Translations under genes and position numbers: made by a program | Shown here: piece after piece, positions 32,143-43,547 of the stretch | Position numbering within the stretch: position 1 is the first letter of the stretch | Layout: each line of letters starts with the position of its first letter | The notes under the pieces: generated by a model | What the model was told of the DNA's origin: nothing | Database searches by the model: none | The model's input: the letters and a program-made list of their open reading frames with translations, nothing else | DNA from: Azolla caroliniana | Lineage: Eukaryota > Polypodiophyta | Assembly (NCBI GenBank): GCA_043228905.1 | Contig: JBHGNT010000004.1 | Location: forward strand, 14,880,001 to 14,944,000 | Direction of reading: 5' to 3' | Length of the DNA: 64,000 nt

Positions 32143-32409
32143 GTGTTTCCTCACAGACGAACAACAATGAATGGATGTTTTAGCCGCAGATGACACAGAG
32201 AACCAACAAGACAAGACCGGCCAATAACAAGGTCCGTCACACACCAGGCAGAAGAACGCGCCCGGCAAAAGCCGCGCATCGGCGACCTCAGTAATATCTG
32301 CCAGGAGTGCAAAGGGGATTCTTTGCTCCCCAAATACCTCGACAAGACGAGGGGACCGCGCTCACCGCAACCACCCGGTGACCTTTTCCGATCCGTTGTA
32401 GCTCCCACG

Positions 32410-33919
32410 ATGGCCTTTGCCTACCCCCGCTTTAACGGCGAAACCGACGCCGCAACTCATATTCGCATGTTCTTGAACGTTTGGAATGCAAACCACATGG
32501 CGCAGAATCTCTCCGAGACAGTGGCACACCAGTCGAAAATGACGGAGTTCGGATTAACACTAGATGGGCATGCGGCATTCTGGCATTCACATATGGACTT
32601 ACCAGCCATAACAACCTTCGATCAACTGCAGTCCGCCATCTTGCGATTCTTCCACCGGAGGGTTCCACATCGCGAGATTCTCGGGCAGTTTTATACAATT
32701 AAGCAACTACCGACCGAGACAATAGCAGACTTCAGCTTACGTTTCTAAAATCTACGACGGAAACTGGATCAAAGCCCCGCGGAGGAGGCTCGGAAGACAT
32801 TTCTGGCAGCGTTACGCCGGCCCATCCGGGCAACGCTCAACAACAATAGCGTGAAAGGGGAAACGGCGGATATGTTGATTGAACGAGCGTTATAGCTCGA
32901 GTTGGATGATGAGGAGGAGAGGTTTTCGATGTCATCCTTACGACAAGCGTTACCTCAGGATGAAGAACGCCAATTTCGTCAAGCAATCTAGTGCACGATT
33001 TGCTTGAACTCGGGGCATTCCGCAGTGGAGTGCAATATGCGAATCCACTGCCCAATCTGCCACTCGAAGGTTCACATAGTCGACCAATGCGAGTACAATA
33101 TGTTAAACAGAGCCACTCCCGCGGTCCGCAGCATGGACACACAGCGTCAACTGCACTGGACGGAACAAAGGAGGCAAGAAGACCGACCCCGGTATAAGGA
33201 TCGCAACCCGCGGGAGGACCAGTACAACCGGAATCGCCGGAATCGCCGGAATCACAACGAGTCCGAGGAGGACGACCCGGAGGACGAGGATTATCGTGGA
33301 CATCCGAGTTACGCCAAAGGGGGTCAGCGATACGAACATCAACACCCGACAAACAAACGGGGCGGCTTCAATGACTATCGGGGTAAGCCTCGACAATATA
33401 GGGATCACCGGCGTTACGACGAAAGCTCGGGGGATGAGCGGCACCAGGAACAACGACGGGACCAACCGCAACCACCACGTACGTTCCGACAAACGACGCC
33501 GGACCGCGAAGAGCAAGTAGCGCCCGGAGAGCGGCACACTCCACCTGGGGCTGAGAAGGGAGAATCAAGCATCCATTGTTTTATTTGTCAGCAACCCAGA
33601 CACTATGCCACGCAATGCCCAGCACGCAGGGGAAAGGGGCCCGCCGTCAACACGATTACGGTAGAGGTGCAACAAGACACAACACGCCAGCAAACAAAAA
33701 CGGCGGATTGGGCTGCGCAGGACGAGGTACGATGACAAGCCCAAGCTTGGGTGGAAAAAGCAAACGCGACCAATACGGAACGTATGCAGCAGGAGTCCGC
33801 AAACACAATGGAGCGAACAGAGAACGAAAGACCAGGGCCGGACCCCATTTGGCAGGTGTTAGCAAGCTGTGAAATCACGTTAACTATGGAAAAACTGCTA
33901 CAACTAGTTCCACGTTAAC
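32410..33919 (+). pseudogene. Tat-like Gypsy gag
   Basis: A plausible start is MAFAYPRFNGETDAATHIR at 32,410. The capsid-like region runs to about 32,900 (FWHSHMDLPAITTFDQLQSAILRFFHRR, GQFYTIKQLPTETIADF). Next are a CX2C...H...C cluster (CTICLNSGHSAVEC, CPICHSKVHIVDQC) at 32,996-33,100, a long Arg/Asp/Gln-rich stretch and a terminal zinc knuckle CFICQQPRHYATQC near 33,575. All lie in one frame with stops at 32,746, 32,893, 32,988 and 33,733. The gag length and double cluster are larger than in chromoviruses, as in Tat/Athila types. Confidence 0.8.
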
Positions 33920-33920
33920 T

Positions 33921-36116
33921 ATGAAAGCACAGGTGGCGGGCATGACCGGGGCGAACATTGCCACAAACCTGACAGACGTCAGCAATGGACCACCGGTGGT
34001 GGATCAACACAACCCGGCTATTACAGTAATATTGCATGGACAGGCAGTTCCTAGATGCGTAATCGACGGCGGCTCAGGCGTCAATGTGATTAGCGCGAAA
34101 ACTTGCGAACAGTTAGGCATTTCCGAATGGGAGGCGTGCCCATTCTGGCTTCGGATGGTGGATACCCGATCAGTACGACCGTTGGGGCTAATTCGCAAAA
34201 TAGGCATCATCGTGGGCGGACACTGCTTCGACATATCGGCGGTCGTCCTCGCTTTGGATGCCCCAGGAGCGTACCCAGTGCTTCTGGGCAGACCATGGCT
34301 TCGGACAACAAATATCAAGCAAAGCTGGCAACACGAGTGTATCAGTTTCCGGCATGGACGCACCAAGGTTTGTGTACCTACGGAAGGCAACACGCCACAA
34401 CCTAAGGGTATAACACCGTTATACGCGGAAGACATAAATATGTTGGTTGGGGTGGAGGATGCCGAATTGGAAGCATACCTTGACGAACATCCTCGGATTA
34501 TTCCGTTGTTCGAAATAGATATCATCGCAACTGCGGCAGAATATCCTACGGCCACTGTTCCGCACGAAGAGCCGTACGAACCAAACCCAAAGTCCATATT
34601 GGAACTCAACAGAGCATGGGCGGGATTCGAAAGGGAAATGGAGATTTCACGACGAGTCACCGCTTCCGCTCTCGACGAAGTGAATGTGGGTACGGGATCG
34701 GAACCCCGGTTCCTCTCCATAGCAAAGGAATTCAGGCCGGACCAGAGAATCACAATGATCGCACTACTCACGGAATATAAAGATGTGTTTGCTTGGGCTC
34801 ACGAGGACATGAAGGGGTTAGATCCCAAGTTCTATCAGCATAAGATCAATTTAGCAACGGACGCGAAACCTATCCAACAGCGCCGCTACCGCATGAACCC
34901 CAATTACGCGACCCGCGTGAAAGAAGAAATTGACAAGCTGCTGAGGGCGGGGTTCATACGGCCAGTTAAACAAGCGACATGGCTAAGCCCGATAGTGGTT
35001 GTCCCAAAGAAAAACAACAAAATATGGGTATGCGTGGATTACCGAAAATTAAATGTCGTAACCATTACGAACGCATTTCCCTTACCCTTCACCGATAGCG
35101 TGTTGGACGTCGTCGCAGGCCATGAGATGTACAATTTCTTAGATGGCTTCAATGGCTATAACCAAGTACGCATGCACCCTGAGCACCAGGAGAAGACGGC
35201 GTTTGTCACGGACTAGGGAGTATATGTGGCGGTCGTCATGATGTTCGGGCTAAAGACAACGTAGACAACATTTCAACGAACGATTACGGAGATCTTTGGG
35301 GAATACATTCCGGCATTCATGCAAGTCTTTTTAGACGATTTTGCGGTATATGGGCAAGCAAAAGACCATTTTTCGCACTTACGTCTGTGCTTGAAACGTT
35401 GCCGCACCACACGCTTAAGCCTGAATCCCGCGAAATGTGCCTTCGGCGTGACCAGCTGGACTCTCCTAGGCCACATTGTCAGCAAAGAAGGAATAGCGGT
35501 CGACCCAAACCAGATCTCCGCTATTACGCAAGCTAAAACTCCGACAAATGCCAAATCACTTAGCCGATTTCTGGGCCAAATACGGTGGAATAGTCGGATG
35601 ATACGGTATTTGGCGGACTTCGCCACGCCACTACACGCTGTCGTACATCGGACTCCTTTCCAATGGACTGCAATAGAGGATAAGGCCTATGAGGCACTTA
35701 AGATAATGCTCACACAGGCCCCGGTCATACAACCTCCAGTTTGGGCGAAGCCATTCCACGTGTTCATCGACGCCTCGGACATAGCAATAGGAAGCGCGCT
35801 AATGCAACTCACCGAACCAAACTGGTACAGGCCAGTATACTACGCAAGTCGTAAATTGACAGCAGCAAAGCGTAACTATTCCACAACAGAGCGGGAGGCG
35901 CTAGGGATGATCTATAGCAGCAATAAATTCCGACATTATTTACTAGGACGGAAATTCACGTTCCACGTGGATCATTCGGCATTATTGTATTTGGTGGAGA
36001 AACAAGCCCTGACAGGGAAATTGGCACGGTGGATGCTGCTGCTCCAGGATTTCGAGTTCGTAATTCAGCACCGGCCAGGGACGCAACACGCAGTGGCGGA
36101 TTTTTTGAGCCCACAA
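33921..36116 (+). pseudogene. Tat-like Gypsy protease-RT-RNase H, 3' truncated
   Basis: Protease has the active site IDGGSGVNVIS near 34,065 and the flap region LLGRPWL. RT has YKDVFAWAHEDMKGLDP, FIRPVKQATWLSPIVVVPKK, CVDYRKLN and, after stops at 35,214 and 35,262, FLDDFAVYG near 35,330. RNase H has FIDASDIAIGSALMQ, YASRKL and FHVDHSALLYLV. The sequence ends at HAVADFLS, and integrase and 3' LTR are lost at the junction with an antisense Copia element at about 36,117. Motif wording follows the Tat/Athila branch. Confidence 0.88.
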
Positions 36117-37516
36117 CTTCCGGTTGTGGTCGTCTATGAACGTCGCGAAGTACTGCGATACGGCATGTTACTTCGTGTCCACTTGGCATACATTGGTATG
36201 CACAAGTTCCAATGGTGCATTCCGTCTTGTCGGTGGCCTTGTCCGGAAAGAGGTTCGGTTTTGCTTGCCAGCCAAATACTTAGTGCACTTCTCAAGTTGC
36301 ACGTCTTTCACCTCCGGAATGAGGTTATCTTCGGCAAGTCTCTGCAGAACTTCATGACTCTATTCCGGATGCTACCCGTGTAGCCTTCATCATCTAGCGG
36401 ACCGACTAATATCAGGTTCAACCGAACCTCTGAAACGTGTAGTACATATTTCAGTAGCAACTCTCACCCAGTTGACGTCGTAAACTACACGTCTCCTATG
36501 CCGACAATTTGCCAAGCACCTTCATTTCCCATTCGGACAGAACCGTGATCTCCGGCTCTGTAAGTTGAGAATCACTTCCGGTCAGGGGTCAGGTGGAATG
36601 ATGCTCCGGAGACAACCACCCATGTCAGCTCGTCGCTAACAAGATGTGGCTCACTCTCCTTGGTGATCAGCGGTAGTTCTTCCTCACTTGTCGTGATTGC
36701 CGACGTTCCTCTTCTTTCCGAAATCTTCTTCGGTTCCGAAATGTCAACTCCCTCTTTGGCTTTCCAGAAGTGTCGGAAATTCTTCTAGAAGTGCCCCGGC
36801 TTTCCGCAATAAAAGCAAGTGGGTCTTCCCCTTGACTTCGACCTCGCCCCCGATTTGTCCCGGTTTTGGGGACTCCGATTCTAGCCTCTTCCCCGGTTAT
36901 GGTCATCTTCCGTGACCAAGACCTTCTAATTGGTTCCGGACTCCTAGTCCTTCCGGCGAGATTCTTCATCCAGCAAGCTTGATTTTACCCTTGCCAGGGA
37001 CAATTGTTTTCCTTCCGACCCGATGTTGCCCAAAGAAACAACTAGCGTCTCCCAACTATCTGAGAGCGAACCGAGCAGGAGCAACGCAAGTCCCTCGTCG
37101 GTGAGAGGTACTTCCAATGAGGTTGTTTGATTTATGAGCCCCATGAAAGCATTCATGTGCTCCACCATGTTGGATCTGCCTTGGTATCGGAGTCTCACTA
37201 ACTTCCAGAATGTCGAAACCTGATTTACGACATTCTTGCTCTCCAGCATGGTGTTGATTTTCTCCTAGAGCTCATTTTCCTTGTTCTCTTCATTGAAGTT
37301 ATTGTACAGGCTCATGTCGATGAAGCATCTTATGTATGCCGTCGTCTTCATATGCATCACCTCCCAGGTCGCGGCATCGATCTTGTCCTGCTTGTTGTCT
37401 CCAAACTATACCGGCAACCAGAGATCTTTAATCACCAACATGTCCCTCATCTTCGACTTCCACACTGGGTAGTTGGAGCCGGTGAGCTTGAACATGCTCC
37501 TAAATTATTCTTCCAT
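36117..37516 (-). pseudogene. Minus-strand Tork-like Copia (D): gag to integrase start
   Basis: Gag starts at 37,516 (MEE-stop-FRSMFKLTGSNY). It reads through AYIRCFIDMSLYNNFNEENK, zinc knuckle CFYCGKPGHF.KNF and TWVVSGASFHLTP (active-site Asp lost by deletion). The pre-integrase zinc region lies near 36,300, and it ends within QYFVTFIDDH of the integrase core, where it meets truncated Gypsy. Several stops and frame changes are present. Confidence 0.85.
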
Positions 37517-37547
37517 TTTTCTTTCTTTGTTTGAAGTTTACAACTTT

Positions 37548-37559
37548 GCTCTGATACCA
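37548..37559 (-). promoter_or_regulatory. Primer binding site of element D
   Basis: On the minus strand this is a perfect TGGTATCAGAGC, three bases inside the LTR end at 37,563. Confidence 0.85.
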
Positions 37560-37981
37560 GATTGAGAGGAATAGTGCTCAACCACAACCGAGTCTCGATC
37601 ACTCAATGGAAGAAAATAGAACGGAAAAAAGGCAGATACAAGATGTTAACGTGGAAAACCCTAATCGGGAAAAACCACGGGAGCCCACAGAATCCAACTA
37701 TCACAATGAGAGGAAGGATACAATGCAAGACTTAGAGGCAATGACCTCGACCTTTATGTCTTCACCAACCGGCGGTTACAACAGAAGATACTTTATGTTT
37801 CCCTCTCGCTCTCTTTGTCTCTCTCTGTCACTCTGTACAACAATAATGATAACAACCAACACCTTCAACATATAATTTCCCTAAGTCATATTTATACTTA
37901 TATGACTTTAGGACTATTTACAAATATAGTCATGGCAAGCACATCACAAACATATTTACAGATATGTCCCTGGATCCGGTT

Positions 37982-39434
37982 TGTTGGGATTACGGTCCCT
38001 TCGGATGGGATGGTCGGATGTCGGAGATGAATGCCGACAAGCCCGGTTTCGGTTTCGGATCCGGATGACGAAGACCCCGGTTTCGGTACCGGATGACGAA
38101 TGTACCCGGAGAGCGATCCGGATGCAGGGACATATCCGTGAATATGTTCGCTATGGGCCCCTGAGGCTACAGTTGTAAATAGCCCAAAGTCATATAAGTA
38201 TAAATATGACTTGGATATGCGTGGACATTGCCACCGTGGTATTTGGTGAGATGGCTGATGTCGACTGAATGAAGAATTATTGTGTTAAGGATGAGTGAAG
38301 ATGGTGGGGAGGGTCGAAGCCAATGTGCAGGAGTGGGTGAGGACATGTTTTAACCTAAGTTTTTGTTGATTATACAGGATATGCGTGGACATTGGAACCA
38401 GGTTAATCGGTGAGATGGCTGATGTCGACTAAAGGAAGAAATATTTGTGGTGAGGATGAGTGAAGATGGTGGGGAGGGTCGAAGCCAATCATCACGAGTG
38501 GGTGAGGAATTTTTAGACGGATTTTATTCTTATCACAGATTTTTGGGGTTTTTGGGCAATGACGTTAATCGGAGACATGACTGATGTGGGTTAAATGAAG
38601 CATGGTTGTGATGAGACTATGGTCTAATCAATGTATGGCTGTTCTGAGTTTCAGCTTGAAGAAGACTACGGCCAAGAAGTAGCAGATTACCTCAATGGCT
38701 TGATTGGAGAGAGCAGTTTTGTATTACCTAAGTGGTACAAAAGGACATTCACAAAGGAAAATTAAAGGCCAAGGAACGGGAACAGCTATTGGACAACCAG
38801 GAATTTGTTTATAGGTTGAATATGGGTATACTAAAGAGCTTAGTATATGTGGAATCACATTCAGCCAATGTTGGCTGCAACATGATGTTTTTTAGAGGCC
38901 ATAACAAATGCCATCTTTATTTGGTCCCTTTTTTTACGATATATACTTATGGAGTGGAAACTATTATGTACAATTTGTAGATTGCCTTTGGCATTGTTAA
39001 TTTTAATACCACTGGAGCATATTTTTTATGGAAAAAAATAAATATGACTTAGGGCAAATAGTTTTGTAGTTGCTTCTCATTTTTCTGTTTTTCCACTCAA
39101 GAGGAGTGAAGTGTAAGCAGCCGTGAGAGCGAGAGAGAGAGAGATAGAGCGCGAGAGAGGAAGAGGTAGACGCCTCTGTGTACTTCCGCCGCCTGTGGCG
39201 AGGACAGCGAGCTCAAGGTCGTCTCCTTGCAGCTCGCCATTGTATACTTCTCTGTATAGTGTTGCGTTGGAGTCTTGTACTCACGTGGTTTTTCCCGCCT
39301 GGGTTTTCCACGTTAATCCCTGTGTACTCGCGTCTTTGATTCTTTCGTGTGGTTCTTATTTTCTGCTGCATTGATCAACGACTACTCGGTTGTGGCCGAG
39401 CGGTGAAGGTGAATCGAAGCATCGATTCCCAACA
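37982..39434 (+). repeat. 5' LTR of element C, with an 838-bp interruption
   Basis: It starts TGTTGGGATTACGG and ends ATTCCCAACA. Removing the 825-bp insert and one 13-bp duplicate leaves exactly 615 bp, matching the 3' LTR. The TATA box GTATAAATATG (38,198-38,208) lies just at the left edge of the insert. Confidence 0.93.
38213..39037 (+). mobile_element. A-ended retroposed insert in the 5' LTR of element C
   Basis: The 825 bp are flanked by the 13-bp direct repeat ATAAATATGACTT (38,200-38,212 and 39,038-39,050) and end in a short A run. This is the signature of LINE-driven retroposition. The left part has two copies of a ~164-bp unit starting GGATATGCGTGGACATTG (38,213 and 38,377) and a decayed third. 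A 44-codon frame starting MYGCSEFQLEEDYGQ (about 38,633-38,767) and AT-rich sequence follow. It may be a truncated retroposed transcript or a SINE. No reverse transcriptase is present. Confidence 0.7.
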
Positions 39435-39437
39435 AAC

Positions 39438-39449
39438 TGGTATCAGAGC
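39438..39449 (+). promoter_or_regulatory. Primer binding site of element C
   Basis: A perfect TGGTATCAGAGC follows the spacer AAC after the LTR end at 39,434. It is complementary to the 3' end of plant initiator tRNA-Met. Confidence 0.95.
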
Positions 39450-39463
39450 GACTGTTGCAGAAA

Positions 39464-42400
39464 ATGGAAGGCGGCGGCAGCGGGCAGCCGATGATGATGG
39501 TGCTGAATGCACAGAATTACGCCGACTGGAAGATCAAGATGGAGGATCTTCTGATTGTTCGGGACCTGTACGAACCGATTGACAGGTCGGAAATACCGAA
39601 AGGGGTACTTGAGTCGGAGTGGAAGCTCCTGAACCGGAAAGCCGTAGCGACGATCCGACAATATGTCGATGTAAGTGTCCTACAACATGTGGCGAACGAC
39701 ACCAACGCATATGAGATGTGGAAGAAGCTGTCGGGCCTCTATGAGAGGAAGAATGCGTTGAACCGGACCTCCCTGATGAGGAAGATAGTGAACCTCAAGT
39801 ATCGAGACGGCGAGAGTATGGTGGAACACGTAAGCACGTTCATGGGATTCGTGAATCAGCTTGCGGCGATCAAGTTCCCGTTGGAGGATGCAATGCAAGC
39901 CATCATCCTGATGTGTACATTGCCGGAAAGCTGGGAGAACTTGGTGGTGACTCTCAGCACCTCCTGTACAGAAGATAACTTGTCTTTGCAAACGGTAAAG
40001 ACGAGTATTTTGAATGAAGAAGCGCGTCGGAGAGATAAAGAACCGGCCTCCGACCCGAAGGCGCTGCTTACCGAATCGGATCGGGGAAGACAATGGAACC
40101 GGAGTCCGCAAAGACGGGAGAAGTCGGGGACCCGGTCGCAGTCAAGAGGAAGGCCCACATGCTTCCACTGTGGGAAGCCGGGGCACTTTCGAAAGAATTG
40201 TCGGCATTACCGAAAAGACAACGGAGCCGACGACACCGATTCGAAGAAGTCACCGGAGAGAAACGGTGCATACCGGGGAGCCACGGACCGGAGAGGTTCG
40301 GATCGACGAGGGCAGGACCGGAAAGGAACGACGGCACTCGCGGCAAGTGAAGAAGAGATAATGCTCATTACCGAAGAGAGGGAGCTGAACCTTGCCGGCA
40401 ATGAGACGACCTGGGTGGTCGATTCCGGAGCATCGTTCCACCTGACCCCGGAGAGAAGATACTTCTCATCCTACACAGCCGGTGAGCATGGCTGTGTTCG
40501 GATGGGAAATGAAGGTACGTGCCGGATTGCCGGCATCGGAGACGTGTGGTTGACAACCCCGACCGGATGCAAAATGCTGTTGAAGGATGTCCGACACGTT
40601 CCGGAGGTTCGATTGAACCTGATTTCGGCCGGGAGGCTAGACGATGAAGGCTACACAGGTAGCATCCGGAACGGCGTAATGAAGTTCAGCAAGGGGAGCC
40701 TGATAGTGGCTCGGGCCCGGAAAGACAACACACTGTACCTGATGAATGCCCGGTTATGTCCGGAAGAGCTGAATGTGGCAGCCGACACTGCCGGTGAGCT
40801 GTGGCACAAAAGACTGTGCCACATGAGTGAGAAGGGGATGAAGAGGCTTGCAGAAGACAACCTTATCCCAGTGAAGCATGTGCACCTGGAGAAGTGCACC
40901 GATTGCCTGGCCGGTAAGCAGAACCGAACCTCCTTTCACTCAAGGCCACCGACGAGACGTAGCGCACCATTGGAGTTGGTGCACACCGACGTGTGTCAGG
41001 TAGAAACGAAGTCACATGGCGGAGCCCAGTACTTCGTGACATTCATTGATGATCACAGCCGGAAGCTGTGGACGGCACCGTTGAAGACAAAGGACCAAGT
41101 GTTGTCCGTCTTCAAAGAACTCCACGCGAGAGTGGAAAGAGAATCCGGCAAGAAGCTGAAAGCGATACGAGCGGATAACGGAGGGGAATACCGGGGGCAG
41201 TTCCTGGAGTACTGTCGCTCGAAGGGAATCCGACTCGAGTTTACTGTGCCGAAGACGCCGGAACTGAACGGGCTGGCCGAGAGGATGAACCGGACCATAA
41301 TGGAGAGGGTCCGGAGTATGCTGGCGCATGCGAAATTACCCAAGGGGTTTTGGGCTGAGGCAATGTCGACGGCGACATACGTGATAAACAGATCACCCTC
41401 AGTACCTTTGGACGGAGACACGCCACAGAAAGTGTGGACCGGTAAGGAAGTGTCCTACCGGCATCTGAAGGTGTTCGGGTGTCTCGCATACGTGCATGTG
41501 GCAAAGGACCGGAGAGGAAAGCTAGATCCAAAGACCCAGCCATGCATATTCCTCGGTTACGGCGATGACGAGTTCGGCTACCGAGTATGGGACCCGGTCG
41601 ACAAGAAGATATTCAGGAGTCGAGACATCATCTTCATGGAGGACAAGACACTCGCCGACTGGGAGTCGGAGAAGAAGGTGAAGAGCTCCAAGTCGACCGG
41701 TGAGGATCAACTCTACGAGGAGCAGTCCCGACCGGCAAGGGACCGGTTAGCACTCGAGGATCCGGCCGAAGACGGTGAAGAAACAGAACCGGCCGGAGAA
41801 GATGAAAACGATACCGGAACCGGCCCCGATCCCGAAATGGATTCGGATGAAGAAGAATCGGAAGAACCGGTTACCGAAGCTCCGGAACGGAGATATCCTC
41901 TAAGAGAGAGAAGGGCCCCCCGGAGATTTCCGGAACCAGAGCACGTGCTGCTAACCGACGAGGGGGAGCCGGAGAGCTTTGAAGAAGCAAAGCATGACAC
42001 CCAGAGCCGCAGGTGGTTGACTGCCATGCAAGACGAGATGGATTCCCTGCATGAGAACCACACATATGAACTTGTGGAGTTGCCGAAAGGAAAGCGGGCA
42101 CTTCGAAACAAGTGGGTGTTCAAGCTGAAACCGGGAGATGCCGGAAACCCCCCGAGATACAAAGCCAGGATCGTGGTGAAGGGGTTTCAGCAAAAGAAGG
42201 GCGTCGACTTCGACGAGATATTTGCCCCGGTAGTGAAGATGACCTCCATCCGGACGGTGCTGAGCATAGCGGCAAGCATGGACCTCGAGGTAGAACAGAT
42301 GGACGTGAAGACGGCATTCCTTCACGGTGACCTCGAAGAAGAGATCTATATGCAGCAACCGGAAGGATTCGAGAAGGAAGGGAAGGAGCACCTGGTATGC

Positions 42401-43537
42401 CGGTTGAAGAAGAGCCTTTACGGACTGAAGCAGGCTCCCCGGCAATGGTACCGGAAGTTCGACTCCTTCATGACCGACGAAGGGTACCTCAAAACGCAGT
42501 CCGACCACTGCGTGTTTGTGAAGAAGTTCGAAGGAGGAGACTTTCTAATACTCCTCCTGTACGTGGACGACATGTTGATCGTCGGACGGGACCAGGTCAA
42601 GATACGGATGCTGAAGAAGGCTCTTCACCGAACCTTCTCAATGAAGGACCTGGGTCCGGCGAGGCAAATACTAGGGATGCACATCATCCGGGACCGGAAG
42701 AAGAAGCAGTTGTGGCTGTCACAGGAGAAGTACGTGACGAAGGTGCTTCACCGGTTCAACATGTCGGAAGCAAGACCGGTCGGATCGACCCTCCCGGCAA
42801 ACTGCAAGCTGTCCAGCAAGCAAAGTCCCAAGACAAAGGCTGAAAAGGAGGATATGATGAAAGTGCCGTATGCCTCAGCCGTCGGGAGCCTGATGTACGC
42901 CATGGTGTGTACGAGACCGGACATAGGATATGTAGTCGGAGTGGTGAGCCGGTACATGAGCAATCCCGGCAAAGAGCATTGGAACGCGGCCAAGTGGATA
43001 CTCCGATACCTGAAGGGCACAGCGAATGTGTGCCTCCGATTCGGCTCCGGTAAACCCGAACTCGACGGTTTCACCGATTCGGATATGTCGGCTGATGCAG
43101 ATACCAGCCGGTCCACATCAGGGTATGTGATGACGTATGCAGGGGGAGCTGTTTCATGGCAGTCGAGGCTGCAGAAGACGGTTGCGTTGTCAACCACGGA
43201 GGCGGAGTACATGGCGGCCGTTGAAGCCGGCAAGGAAATAATATGGATGAAGGACTTCATTAGAGAGCTCGGTATCCAACAGGAGGAGTACCGACTCTAC
43301 TGCGACAGTCAGAGTGCAATCCACCTTGCGAAGAATGCGGCCTATCACTCCCGGACGAAGCACATCCAGCGAAGATATCACTGGATCCGGGAAAGGATAG
43401 AAGACAAGGAGTTCGTGCTAACAAAGATCCACACGGACGAGAACGGGTCGGATATGCTGACCAAGGTCCTCACACCCGACAAGCTGGAAGCATGCCGGAA
43501 GAGGATCGGATTGGAGAGACATCCCATGCCGAAGTGA
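39464..43537 (+). CDS. Copia gag-pol polyprotein, intact (1,357 residues)
   Basis: The start is the ATG in GAAAATGGAAGGCGG, 15 bases after the primer site, and the stop is TGA at 43,535-43,537. Domains: Gag (UBN2-type) about 1-200; zinc knuckle CFHCGKPGHFRKNC at 233-246; aspartic protease DSG at 320-322; pre-integrase zinc region from 445; integrase core with D509, D571 and E606; an acidic linker; RT from about 880 with YVDD at 1033-1036; RNase H about 1200-1320 (FTDSDMSAD, TTEAEYMA, YCDSQSAIHL). The polyprotein should be cut by its own protease, assemble particles and copy RNA to DNA. Wording and order are those of Tnt1/Tork. All catalytic residues are present. Confidence 0.97.
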   Translation: MEGGGSGQPMMMVLNAQNYADWKIKMEDLLIVRDLYEPIDRSEIPKGVLESEWKLLNRKAVATIRQYVDVSVLQHVANDTNAYEMWKKLSGLYERKNALNRTSLMRKIVNLKYRDGESMVEHVSTFMGFVNQLAAIKFPLEDAMQAIILMCTLPESWENLVVTLSTSCTEDNLSLQTVKTSILNEEARRRDKEPASDPKALLTESDRGRQWNRSPQRREKSGTRSQSRGRPTCFHCGKPGHFRKNCRHYRKDNGADDTDSKKSPERNGAYRGATDRRGSDRRGQDRKGTTALAASEEEIMLITEERELNLAGNETTWVVDSGASFHLTPERRYFSSYTAGEHGCVRMGNEGTCRIAGIGDVWLTTPTGCKMLLKDVRHVPEVRLNLISAGRLDDEGYTGSIRNGVMKFSKGSLIVARARKDNTLYLMNARLCPEELNVAADTAGELWHKRLCHMSEKGMKRLAEDNLIPVKHVHLEKCTDCLAGKQNRTSFHSRPPTRRSAPLELVHTDVCQVETKSHGGAQYFVTFIDDHSRKLWTAPLKTKDQVLSVFKELHARVERESGKKLKAIRADNGGEYRGQFLEYCRSKGIRLEFTVPKTPELNGLAERMNRTIMERVRSMLAHAKLPKGFWAEAMSTATYVINRSPSVPLDGDTPQKVWTGKEVSYRHLKVFGCLAYVHVAKDRRGKLDPKTQPCIFLGYGDDEFGYRVWDPVDKKIFRSRDIIFMEDKTLADWESEKKVKSSKSTGEDQLYEEQSRPARDRLALEDPAEDGEETEPAGEDENDTGTGPDPEMDSDEEESEEPVTEAPERRYPLRERRAPRRFPEPEHVLLTDEGEPESFEEAKHDTQSRRWLTAMQDEMDSLHENHTYELVELPKGKRALRNKWVFKLKPGDAGNPPRYKARIVVKGFQQKKGVDFDEIFAPVVKMTSIRTVLSIAASMDLEVEQMDVKTAFLHGDLEEEIYMQQPEGFEKEGKEHLVCRLKKSLYGLKQAPRQWYRKFDSFMTDEGYLKTQSDHCVFVKKFEGGDFLILLLYVDDMLIVGRDQVKIRMLKKALHRTFSMKDLGPARQILGMHIIRDRKKKQLWLSQEKYVTKVLHRFNMSEARPVGSTLPANCKLSSKQSPKTKAEKEDMMKVPYASAVGSLMYAMVCTRPDIGYVVGVVSRYMSNPGKEHWNAAKWILRYLKGTANVCLRFGSGKPELDGFTDSDMSADADTSRSTSGYVMTYAGGAVSWQSRLQKTVALSTTEAEYMAAVEAGKEIIWMKDFIRELGIQQEEYRLYCDSQSAIHLAKNAAYHSRTKHIQRRYHWIRERIEDKEFVLTKIHTDENGSDMLTKVLTPDKLEACRKRIGLERHPMPK

Positions 43538-43547
43538 AGGGGGATTT

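Noticed and set aside
38732-38980. 82-codon open frame in the retroposed insert as a gene
   Set aside because: No family signature, no intact start context, and it spans AT-rich sequence near the A-rich end.
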